Shown here one piece after another: positions 50,882-62,758 of a DNA stretch of 64,000 nucleotides. This DNA comes from Otis tarda (Eukaryota > Chordata > Aves > Otidiformes > Otididae), in the NCBI GenBank assembly GCA_026413225.1, contig CM048560.1, positions 16,324,001 through 16,388,000 on the forward strand, given 5' to 3'. How positions within the stretch are numbered: position 1 is the stretch's first letter; each line of letters starts with the position of its first letter. The notes below the pieces were generated by a model. That model made no database searches and had not been told where the DNA came from. It saw only the letters and a program-made list of their open reading frames with translations. The position numbers and the translations under genes are program-made.

Positions 50882-53800
50882 ATATTCAGAAATCTTACTT
50901 TAATTTTTGACCATGACAGTAAGAATTTATTGCCTACAAAAATCCACTGGGCACAGCAACCTGTACATGGAGGTAGGACTCTCTCCAGAGGGGAGAGCAC
51001 TTTACTTAATTTGAATGGTGGCTTTGGTGGAATAGGATAACATTAAATCATTATAGTGCTTCTCCTTCCTCATCAGGTCAGCTCACTGAATTAACTTGAG
51101 GTTTTGGTGCTGAAAGTAGTGTTTTGTTTTCAAATGACTTAAGCTGGATTTCTCCTATGTGCCTTCTATTGCTGTTACAGCTAGCACAACTGAGCACAGC
51201 TTATTTCCCCAGCTCTGTGGGAGGGTTTGTTAAATGAACATCAGGGGGTCAACTGCCTACACCTGCCTCCAAGTTCTGGTGGCGGGGTGTCCCAGGTGTG
51301 GCTGCTGCCTGGGGACCATTTCCTGGTGCAGGATGTAGGGGAAAGGAGCTGGCTGCCTCTGGTTTTAGAGCACCCTCTGAGCTTGGCATGCTAAAGGTAA
51401 GGTAGCTTAAAAAATAATTAATGATGTGTTGTACTTTTATTTTTGAAACAAGGTCTTTGAACCTAAAACTACTGAGTTAGAGTGAGTATGAACCCTCTAG
51501 TGTTTTTTGCATATGAGAGTTTTTTCCCCACTATTCCTCCAATAGCGGGGGAAAAAAAAACACCCCAAAGCCCTTAAACTGTGTTTGTTCAAATGTATTA
51601 ATGCTAATTTGCAAGACTGTGTGGACAGATCTTGTAGATGCTGAAATCGAGGGATTGCTTTAGCTAACATATGGAAAATATTTACAGACCTTACACAATG
51701 GTGATATCTAAGAGTAAACAGAATGTCAGATAAGCACTGCATTCCTTTATTTTCACTTAAGATTCAGGAAATATATATGCCTCTTTGCTAGCAGGGGGAG
51801 AGGAATGGCTCGATATTTGAGGGCAAACTGATCTGGGGAAAAATGTGCATGTTAAGAAAAGTGAAATATCAGCTTTAAAATCCTTAATAAATTCACGTCA
51901 TTCTCCTCTGAAGCCTGTGTGAAAATTATTTTTGTGCAGTGGAAGCTTGGGTTATGGCTGAATTTTCTGTCCCCTTCCATTTAACTTGCAGTTAAAAAAG
52001 AAAACATCACAATTACTTTCATCCTGCCCATGGTGGCAGGGGTGTGTGTCTGTGCAGGCTAGGTAGGGGGGCAAGCCAGCCCCTGGGTGAATTAAGGCTG
52101 CTCTTCCTTTCCTCAGCCACCAAGGGAACACCAAAGGATTTCTCATGGAAGCAAAAATCTGGGAGACTGAGAGCAGTAGGGTTCCACTGTGTGGGAGCTC
52201 AAACGGAGGGAGCAGATGGTGGTACGCAGCAGTGAGCAGTGCATCCGGCTCTTCTCCCCCGTAGCCGTGAGCTGAGGGAAGGCCTGGATACTGAGCTCGT
52301 CTTCCCAGAGCTGAGCCCAGCTGCTTGGGCTTAGGGCTGGTCCCATCTTCTTATGCTTTTATGCTATTTCAGTGTTTGTATTAATCCATAATTCTGTATT
52401 TTCCTGCTCCCAAAGCTTCTAAGGATTGCAGAGGAACAGTGCTGTGCCCTAGTGCCTGAGCAGTGACGGGGGCCCGAGCATCCCGGGGTCATTGTTCAGG
52501 AGGAGAAAGGCAGGAGCACGCTGACAGCCTGAATGGGACGCAGCGCAGCCGGTGTTGACTGTGCTCTGCCTTCCAGCAGCCAAAGCCATTCCAACAGGCT
52601 TACAGACTCACAGTAAGAGTGTGCTGTAGATTTATTGGTACGGAGCAGGGTCCTGTGCAAATGGTTTGTCACCCACCTCAAGTGGTGGAAGGCTGGGCTG
52701 GTGATGATTTTTTTTATTTTTTTTTTTAATTTTAAGGTATAAAAGATAGCTGGCTTTCTAACAAAGGCAGTGTTGCTAATATATAGGAAATTAAATACAT
52801 TGGTAACTCAGTGAGGAAAAAATGCAACTTTGAACAAGTGTGTTACTAAAGCTGAGACCTAAGAAATGTTGGCTTGTGTAAAATATTGGTGGTTTGAAAC
52901 AATGACATTTTAAAATGTTGCTGACCTAAGGATTTTCTTTGACTTCTGCTGTGTTTCTTTTGGATATGCTTAGTTGTTTAACTAAGCAACTCTGGTTGTT
53001 GAATGAGGCTTCAAGAGAAAAGGTAAATAGAGGAAAGAAATTAATACAGGCAAATACAAATAGCTTCTCCTATAACAACTACGCGTCTTTCATTTTGTAA
53101 CTCTGAAACTACATTAAAATGTATTTATTCTGTAAACTTTTTCCATGTTTCTAAAAAGAGCAGGATCAAGAATACTGATCCATACTGAAATGCTTAAGGA
53201 GTACCTAAGGTTTGTTAGTTTTGGCACAGGCCTGCGAAGGCGGTCTAATGTCATCGTGTTTGAAAAAGGAGGACAGTGGCAAAGGGTGATTCCAGTGCAG
53301 CATAAACTTGGTTAATTTACAACATGATTTTAATAAAAATTAGGATAATTGGCATACAGTGCTGGCAGAAAGTGAAAAGAGACGAGATCAAATCTAACTG
53401 TAGACACCAGTAAGGAAATATAGCCAATGATTGCCATTGCTACATTTATTTATTGCTGTGTAAGATTTTTGAGATTACTAAATCTGTACATCAGGGTTGT
53501 TTTATTTTGCTTAGTTTGTTTTATGGGACTTTGGGTTTGGTTTTTTTTTTTTGTTGGCCTTTTTATTTTTTTTTTTTAAGGCCAGTCTGTAACTCTGTCT
53601 GAGGTGCTCTTTCTATGACCGTGGTGTCCTGGTCTGCTCTGAGTTCCACTGACAAACACGCACCAAATCACTTGCTGCTCAGTGCTCGCTCACATCAGTG
53701 CTGGGTCCAAAAAGAACCAGCTGTGGATGCATCTGAGCTGTCTCTGATACAGCTCCAAGTCTGGAAAAACTAATTCCTCCCTCTCTATGCAGACAGTGTT

Positions 53801-56800
53801 GTGCAATGGCCTGAGCTCACTGAATACTTTTGTCGTACAGTGGAAAGAACCTAGGTACAGCATCTGCTTTAATGGCAAATGGCTTGTTGAGGCAATAGAT
53901 GTTTTGGGATTTTTTGCAACCTATGCTCTGTCTCTACCAACTCATTTTTTTATCTTGATGGAGTTACAACAGATTCATACAACTGTGCCATCTTGGTCAC
54001 TATTTCCATGCTGTTTTGTCTGCTAAGCATACCTGAGAGACATTGCTTTATACCAGACCCCCAGGAATCGGGTTAATTCTGTCACTGCCATACACACAAA
54101 GTCAGCGTTATGGAGTTTAACTGCTTACAAACTGTTTTGAGGAAACATTTTATAAGACAGATTTCCTAAAGATGTTAAATAGTACCATGAACTAAAGTGG
54201 CTAATTACTAAACCATACGGAAAAATCAAATGATAAGGCAAGAAAAACAACCCATACACTTTGGTATGTGGTATTGTAATATTTCCTGAAAGTGGTGAGC
54301 TTGGCTAGCAAGATTTCTATCGTCATCCCTTTCCTGTCCTACCCGCTATATCCCTTTGCTCTATATTGCTCTTGCAGGTGGTGTTTGTTGCAAAATGCAT
54401 CTAACCCCCAAGGAATCTTGACGACTACTTCTCAGCATACAATATGCTATTTGTGCCAACTAATCTCTGTTTCTGCTTTTGGAGTTAGAAGTTTGCTGTA
54501 GTTTTTCTTCAAGAGGTTTTTGCCAGCTGCCTTGGTTATTTCAGTATTTAGAGGTCTGCAGCTATTGGCAGCATTAACAGCACTATTTGTTGCCTTTCCT
54601 TCTGCAAGTAGTCTGATGTTACACAGGAAAACCATCTCACCTACTTTCCTGTTCTACGACTCCAGCACGTAGTGTAGCATTCCTGAGCTGTTTATTCTCT
54701 GGACCCCTACTCCAGCATCAAAGACAAAGGTCCAAAATGAGGGCTGATGGATAGAAGCAGTTAATGCATACAAGTAGTACTGCATTAATATTTGTGCTTT
54801 AGCTTCATCAAATACTAATGCTAAAATGAGAAGACGGCCACAAACACTTCTTACAACAGCACTGTGCTTGCAGCTTGCAATGCTAGCAGGTTACAAGCTG
54901 GTCTATCTTCATGAGCAAATGAATATTCTAATTTCTCATCTCCTTTTCAGGTAGTCAAGACAGGGAAATATAGCCTATATTCAGGGTCAGGATTATCAGC
55001 TCCCAGAGTTGGTGGAACCGCCGTAAGATTAGCAAGGACTATATGCTCACAGCTAAGGACTATCTTGGGTTTGACAAGACTAATTATTAAAGGAAAAAAG
55101 AGCAGTAAGAATCGGGTCTTGAAAAAGCTCCAGTGATCTTGGGAGATGTGGCTAAGACCAAGCCCAGAGTTACAGTTATAGTAAGAAATGGAAAAAGCCA
55201 AGGGCTCTGGGTGGTGTAGAGGCAAAAAGTGGCTGAAATCTTTGTGCAGCCCACTGCTTGCTTTGGCAGCCTCTTTTTAATCCCACACCAGCTGGAGCTA
55301 TTCTTTGAAAGTAATGAGCAGGTGGTGATTATCCAGCCCTGATTACATTGTGTACCTAAGAACAAGTAAATTACAAAACCCCCACAAGATAAGACAAGAA
55401 ATGCCTCTTCTCCAGGCTATCCTGCTTGGAAGCCAAACAGGTCCTACACTGGTCTGCATTGAGGCTTGCTGTAGCTAACCTACTTGACAGAACCTCCACC
55501 AAAACCTCCCTGTCATGGTCGCGGTTTGTTTTGTTCTCCGACACAGGGCAAATGACCTCTCTGGTAGGGCAGTGTCCCCTCTCCAAGGCCACAGTTTCAG
55601 AAGGCTGGATAACTGTAATATTTCAGGACTGTGACTCTGTGTTCAATTAGTCGATTTTACATGTAGCTTTCCATACAAACCCAAGCCATTAAGCTAGGGA
55701 CAAAATCACTGTCAAGCCCATGGAAATACACTAACGAACGTAATGCTGACCAAATGTCTAGTACATCGTAGCACATTTTTAAAAACAACCACAAGGTAAA
55801 ATACTCATTCTTTGGCAACGGGAGATCTCAATTAGGAGGTGCCAAAGGAATTCACACAGCTTCGGAAAGCTCTACGTATCCCTTCCTCTAGGGAAAGGGG
55901 GAACTCTAACATTATTTCCTTGACTGTTTACAGCTGAAAATGAAAGCTGGAAACCCATCAGGGACACAAGAATTTCAACACAGTTTTGTTGCCACAATTA
56001 CTGTTCTGTGGAGTATTGATTCTGAAGCTGTTAAGCTTGTTCTCAGGAGTCTGTTTTGTAATTTATATTGGAGGGTTTGCGTTTTATAATCCAATTGGAA
56101 TTTGCAAGATTCTTATGCATGTTGATTTATAAAAATCAAGGCTGTGTACTGAGATTTTTTTTTACATCTCTGCTGTGCTAACATAGAGAAGAGAAGGGAG
56201 TATTCAGCAGTCCAGGCACCATTAGCTCAAGGACTAGCAGACCACACTACCTGGCCTTGGACAAGGCAGCTAAGATCAATTAAGATATAGAAGGTCATTA
56301 ATAGCAATTTCTTCTTCTAGTGTCCCTGAGATTAGAACTACTAGAAACAAATGCAGATGTGAAAGAGTACATTTTGTTCAGCAATTTTCCCTAGCACTGG
56401 GTTTAATGTACTACTAGTATTATTGTTTGATAGCTTAAGGATCTTCCCTTGCATCTGGTGGTGTGTTTGGTGTAAGCACAGGGGCATTGCAGAGTGGTAA
56501 TGTCTAAAGCAGCAGTGTCTGGATCGTCATACCATCCCTGTTGGTGATGAAATTTACTCTACCCTGGCAAATCAAGTGGATTGCAGGGCTGAGGATCCTT
56601 AAGTATCTTGTACAGTACTCTACTCATCTCCTTTGGTGTAGGCACTTGTGCATGTGAGGGGCTGCCATAGTCTGTGCACCTCGCAACCTCCATCTCCTCC
56701 TCTGCCCATGTTTGAGTGGAAGGCTGAAAGGATTTTATTTTAACAAGAAAGGAAATTCTGGTAGTTTGGGGAGATTCAAAATGCACTCTCTGCTACAGCT

Positions 56801-59800
56801 CCAGGGAAGAGTTATTTTCCATGTTGGTGAATTAGCTAAAGCCAGCACCAAGAACTGGTGGAAATGAGTTAGCCTAGATAACTGGGGAAGGCAAGTTCTT
56901 TTGTTTGAATTCACTGTGAACATTTGTCATGTTGCTAATAAGACAACGCCAATTCCCTCTCAATTGTTTGTCCCTCAGGTATTCCTGCCCTTAAATAGGC
57001 TTATTTCCATGTTTCCAGCTGCATCTTCTGCTAACCTGTCTGTCTGCCTCTTTTTCATTTTTTTCTTTCTTTCCACAACATCTTCTTGCTTTCTACCCTC
57101 ATGCACCATTGGATATGGCATGCAGTTAACGCTACATTTCAGGCCTTCCAATCACACCTATTAAAAATCCCGTGATTAAGTCAGAGATCATGCACTCAAG
57201 GTTGCTGAAGCTTTGTGGTGCAGGGTTCGCAGCATGAACCTCAGAGAGAGCAAGCTGCTTACCCTGCCTCTCCAGCAGGTTTTGAAGCCTATGACAAAGT
57301 GTATGCTCAGAAAAAGAAGTTACTGTTGTCCATGTTAGCTGGCTTAAACTGGGCATGGATTTCTGGTCTCTTATTTGCATAGCAGTTACTACAGAATTAA
57401 CCAAAGCTTCTCTGCAAGGACAGTTACAAACTTAAGTTTCTTTTTTGATGAAATCCGAGGGTTTTATTAAATAGGCCCCTAGAACAAAATTGAAGAGTGG
57501 CAATAAAATCACAACAGTAGCCATTAAAACGAATTCTTAGTCAGTCTGTTCTCTACCCTCCACACCTCGCTTTATACATATAGAGCAGAAAGTAAAGCTT
57601 GCTGCCACGTCTGCTCTGGTGGATTTCTGTCCATCAAAAAGTTTTCCAAAGAGGAGGTCTTCCCTGCTTTCTCTTTCAAAGCAATTTTGGATGTGAACAG
57701 TCCATGATACTCTTATTTCCACAGTCAGATCTCCAGGATAGCACATAATTTAATACATAAATTCTGTTTATGACAGTCACTAATTTGCTTCTCTGCTGAT
57801 TTATATCCTACTTGAACGGATAATGTCTTGTACAAAAATTGATTGGCAGACTGTTGGTTGTCCTTAACCTCTCGTGTTACTGAGGATGTTGAACCGTTAG
57901 CGATGCTGGGAAGCAGTACAAGTTAGGCAGGAACTGGTATTTCATCATGTTGCTATGGTGGTATGATCTTGCTGACACAGTCTGAGATGATGGATCTGAA
58001 CAGTTGGCCTTGGAGGAAATCTTGCCTGTTTAAGGGCTAACATAACGAGAGGAAAGATAGTTGTCATGCCTCCAGACCGTTTCTGTCTAAGAGAAACAGA
58101 CCACTGGGCTGTTTTGCTAGTTAGGGTGGAAAGTGTGTTTGGTTTATGCCTCATATAAATAATAAAAGTAATAAAAAGATACAAATACCTCACCACAAAC
58201 GAAGCAGTCAGGAACAAACTGAAGAGAAAAACTAATAGCTGACCAAAGCACATTAAACGCTCAGTCTGAAATTTGACTTCAGTCTGCAATAAAATGCTTT
58301 ATGAGCCTATACACTTGATGTACTCAGTTGATTTAAGCACATAGGTTTTTTTCCTGCTTCTGGCAAAACCAAAGAACCAATGAGGATAATCATGGTCATG
58401 AATGTCACTAGCTGGGGAGGAGGAAAAGGGTGCTGGGCCTCCTTCATTTGTTCGCTCTTGTCTCTGCCCAGGAGACCAGTCAGTGCTTGCTCTGTTAGGA
58501 GATACTGGCAGGAGTGTGTGTCTCCTTGGCAGAAACGCAACTTGCTCTACTCACAAAAAAAAAAAGTACACAATGTCCTCTTTCCTCAAACACTGGAAAT
58601 GAGACTAATGCCGTTTCCTTGCTCAGACACCCAAGCCTGCCTTCCAGCAAGTGCCATGCCCGGGTCCCGGCCCCTGGCTCCGTGTGCCCTGGCTGGGCTG
58701 GGGCTCTGTCTCCCCCTGCAACGCAGGCTCCCGTAGCTGCAGCGTCAGTGCCCCGGCCTCATGTTTGTGCTCCGTCTCCGAGGGAACTGCTGAAGCCAAA
58801 TAGTTCAGAGCCAAATAGTCCAAGCCTTGCCATCTATCAGCCTGTATCCTGGTGGCTTCTGGTGTCTGTTTCTCTGAAATGCAGAGCCATTAAATTGCTG
58901 GGTTTTTTAGCCCAAATGGAGTTTTCTGATGTCTCATAGGTACACAAAGGCTGCCATCAAACTTGCAGACCAGCTGTGCTGGGGCAGTGTGGCACGTAGG
59001 GACTGTTTGAATGCTGCCACCATATTTAGAGGGAAGGGAAGGCAGAGGGGAATACAGTGGAGCTGCCTGTTTGCTCCTGGATAAAACTTATCAAAACTAA
59101 AATCCCATCATTTATAGGTATTTGGTTGTGAAAGAAGCTACCTGGGTTATTCTGAGGAAGGAGTGCATTTTTTGGTCCTCAAAAAGAAGCAGATAATTTT
59201 CAAATCCCTTGGCCTGATGCATTGTGTACCAGTTGAGTGACACTGCAGGGTTCCCCGCTGGCTGGGGATGCTGATGGAGAGAAAGCTGAGACTGAGCAGG
59301 CTACCATGGTTTGTCTGAAGACAATTTTTTCCAGATACCAAGAACTGTAATCTTTCCTGGCTTCCTTGAAATGCTGAGTGCTAAAATAAGGGCAGCAGAT
59401 GGAAAAACCAAAGGAGAACATACAAACAACAGATCAAATGGAGTGAAGGCACAAACTTTCACACTTCAGCATTCCTTCAGAAATGCAGGACTAGATTAAG
59501 AAAGATGTAGATGATGATACAGTAGGAAAAATGAGATATGAAATTCTGTGTAATATGTCTTACCTCCAAAGAAAACACACAGTTCTTCTGACTTTCAAGA
59601 GCAAAATAAATTTTTCTGAATACAGTAAATCAGGTTTTCATGATAGAAGGAACAATTTTCAAAGTCTGAGTGAAGCAACAGTTCTGTAACTTGGAAGACT
59701 TCAGTTTTATTCACACACATGCCATATGACCTTTTAGGTAACCTAGAACAGGTTATTTAACCCTTCTGATTTTTACTACAAAAAATAACAACCCAGAAAC

Positions 59801-60099
59801 CCCTCATGGTTGATATGAGACAGCAGTCCTGGTTCTTTAATTATTTAAGGTGTGTGTACACATAGGGTAACTGCCACTGGCAAAAGAGAACAAAACCCTT
59901 TCATATCAAGAAATAAGAGAGACTTATCCTGCAAAAGGACAAAAAATAATTTGAGGGGGAGGGGAGAACAAGCTAATTAACTTTGTGAGATTAGAGGGGC
60001 CTCGTATTGCTGGCTCTGGTCTTGAGTAACTTCAACAAGTATACATCTTTTTCCTGGAACCAAAAGACCTTGGGAGACCTTGAAAGGCAGAAGCCAGTT
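50882..60099. other. Intergenic sequence, no recognised gene
   Basis: AT-rich non-coding DNA with T-rich runs near 52709-52728 and 53541-53577. Open frames are short and unsupported. No transposon family was confidently recognised. Confidence 0.65.
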
Positions 60100-60161
60100 A
60101 TAGAATCATAGGATATCTCAAGTTGGAAGGGTCCCTACATTTTTTTTTTTTTTTTTTTTTT
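60100..60161 (-). mobile_element. Short CR1 3'-end remnant followed by poly-T
   Basis: TATAGAATCATAGGATATC and AGTTGGAAGGGTCCCTACA match the reverse complement of the terminal CR1 segment. It is cut after about 39 bases by 22 T residues (60140-60161). The poly-T is not CR1 sequence and may have arisen by expansion or a separate insertion. Confidence 0.75.
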
Positions 60162-62111
60162 CTTCCCTAGTCAAGCTGCATGGGATGTACCCCTCAGCCT
60201 TTCTGTGCTGTTGGCAGAGGTCAGTGTGGTGAGGGCTGGGGAAGCAGGGCTGTCATGCAGACTCGGCTCACAAACCCATACTGCCAGCCTGGTGTAGCCA
60301 TACACAGCAGTAAATTGTTAAAGTTTTACCTGTCACCCCTACTATTTTGGCTTTTGGTAATAGGAGACTGTCGCTATTCCTTGGTGCTGAAGGACAATTA
60401 ATGTTTATAAAACACTTGAGATCTTCTGGGAAGAGGTCCTGGGGATGCTGAATGGAGCAGGTGGGCTGGAGAAAAAGGGAAAGGCTCAGCAGGGTTTGCT
60501 GTTGCCTGTCAGCTGCTTGCTCTGCTCCAGCCCAACCCCTCAACAAAAGAGGTGCTAGTGCAAATAAGCAGTGTTGTCTTTCTCTGGTGTGAACTTCAGT
60601 GCTACAGTCTGGGTCTCAGCCACGCTGAGGATGGGTCGCTGAGAGCAGTCCAGCACAGCTCTGTTGCTCTGCCTGGGGGCCAGGGTGGGAGCACACAGCC
60701 TGCTCTCCGGGACAGAGCTTCCTGGGACATGTGTCTTAAGCCATTCCTTAATTAGCTGTTGCAGTCTTTCCAGGAATTTCTACATGGAATTTTTGTAATA
60801 TATACTTTTAGCTGTTTATACTACGGTTGAATAGGCAAGTATAATAACTTTATATAGTATATTCAGCTTTATGTTATAAAAGTTTAAGTGGCTTGGGACG
60901 CCATTTGCTGTCCCCCAGGAGGTTAGCAGAGGTGTTTGAGCTGGAGCTCCCCAGATAAGTGGGAGGGAGCTGCCAGCAGGGCCTCCACCTACTTCGCATG
61001 AGGTGCTCCCTTTGGGAACGTGCTGCTCCAAGAGCCTGCCAGATGCTGGACAGGTGAGCTCCCCAGGCGCCCTGCAGAGGCCATCTTCCACCTTCTCCAC
61101 ACAGCCTGTTGGAGGGCATGGGCCGGGGTGGATGTGTTGTTGATGCTGTAATTCTTAGTTGTATGGGATACGTGCCCAGAGTGCTGCACAGGCACCTCCA
61201 GTTGTATTGCAGAATTTTGAAAAACTACTAACATAAAAAAGTGAAAAGTTTAAACTCTACAATGTCTCAAAGGAGGCTGTTTAAGCAAAAACGTTCTTAC
61301 TGAAGTGAGGGCTGGGAATGCACAAGCTGTTGAGTCACCTTCCACCCTGACATTCTTTCTCTTTGCTCTTACCACAGCATGTTTCCTTCATATGTGGAGG
61401 CACTCTGTCAGCGCTTCGTTGTCATTAGCTTGCTTGCCCTGGGAATGGCTCTTAACGAGCCAGCTTGATGCTGCCTGGGTCTCAGCAGTGCAGCTGACAG
61501 TGAGGGGTTGTGCATAATAGGAAGATGTGGAGTTTGCAGGAAAGTGTGAACTTTGTGTAAATAATCATGTGGATCTGATGCATGTGTTCTGGATAATGAT
61601 TCATGTTAGAAGGTTAATTTGAAGTGAACAGGAAAAGAGAGAATTATCTATGGCTTGAAACTGATAGTTGCTAAATGCTCTCAGTTCCCTAGGGATGTTG
61701 CATAGAGCTTGAAGAGTTGGTTCCTGTTGCATGTTACTGTTCCCTTCGTTATTCAGTATTCTCCTGTGTAGTTGTATTGTATCTTTATTTATAGGCCTGT
61801 TTTTTGTCTGGGATGTTAATTGAAACCTTATTTATAAACAAGATATGCATGCATGTGAAGTACGAAGGCTGTGCACTCAGAAGGGCTACAGTGAGTTTTA
61901 AACAGAGCAGACAAAAGTGCCACCACTGCCCCCTGACCGTAAAGCTCGGGGTGGGAATGGACCCTGTGTGTGCAAGGCAGCTCTCTTGGGGAATCTGATG
62001 TTTGCTTAAATTGATTTTGAACATTTCTTGGGAAAGAGAGTGTTTGACAGTATGAGACCAGCAGACTGCATCCAGAAAAAAAAAAAAAGGGACATTTTCT
62101 CCCTTCATTTT
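60162..62111. other. Intergenic sequence, no recognised feature
   Basis: Two moderately GC-rich stretches (60175-60290 and 60890-61140) without a CpG cluster or recognisable exon. Otherwise unremarkable. Confidence 0.65.
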
Positions 62112-62173
62112 AAGGGAGATTCAAAATCTCCCTTGATTCAAAATCTCTGCTTGATTCAAAAGCAGAATCAAGC
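62112..62173. repeat. Two adjacent perfect inverted repeats in a tandem array
   Basis: AAGGGAGATT (62112-62121) pairs with AATCTCCCTT (62125-62134) across a 3-base loop. GCTTGATTC (62149-62157) pairs with GAATCAAGC (62165-62173) across a 7-base loop. A GATTCAAAA unit is repeated in tandem through the element. Confidence 0.9.
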
Positions 62174-62554
62174 TCTGAATGCAGGGGTATGCCCTGTGGG
62201 ACTGCGTCTTCTCCGCTCTCCTCAGCTGTATTGAGATGTCCAAAATGTTAACAGGGTCATAGTTTAACCTTGCTAATGCTACTGAGAACTGACAGAGTGC
62301 AACTTTTCTCTCATTGAAAGCCTCTTTTAATGGCGCTTTGCAGAGCACTGGCAAGTCAGTGGAAATGTTCCTGCTGACCTCAGTGGGCACTGAATCAGGT
62401 AATACATCACATCTGTCCTAGTCACCTGTGGATGTACATAAATAACCTTCTACAGGTGCTAAAATGTGCAGTGCAGTTCATGAGTTTTGTAGAATCTATT
62501 ATATCTTCCTTCTAAGTACCAGAATACAATGCTGTCCTTGTTTATAAGCAAAAA
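62174..62554. other. Intergenic sequence, no recognised feature
   Basis: Non-coding; nothing recognisable between the hairpin pair and the A/C tract. Confidence 0.7.
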
Positions 62555-62758
62555 TAAAATAAAAAACAAACCCAACACCACCCAGGAAAATAAATAAATA
62601 AATAAACAAACAAACAAAAAAACCAAAAAAAAAACCTGAACTCGCCCAAAAAACCCCAAACCAAATACACACCCACACCCACACAAAAGAAAAAAAAAAA
62701 AACAAAAAAAAACACACAAAAAAAAACCAAACCAGAAAAAAACCACAAAAACCCCCAC
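62555..62758 (+). repeat. A/C-only low-complexity tract
   Basis: About 200 bases are almost entirely A and C on the plus strand, with AAAT and AAAC repeats followed by A runs broken by CC, CACACC and ACCCC. The Phe/Val/Gly-rich open frames on the minus strand are products of this composition. Confidence 0.93.
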
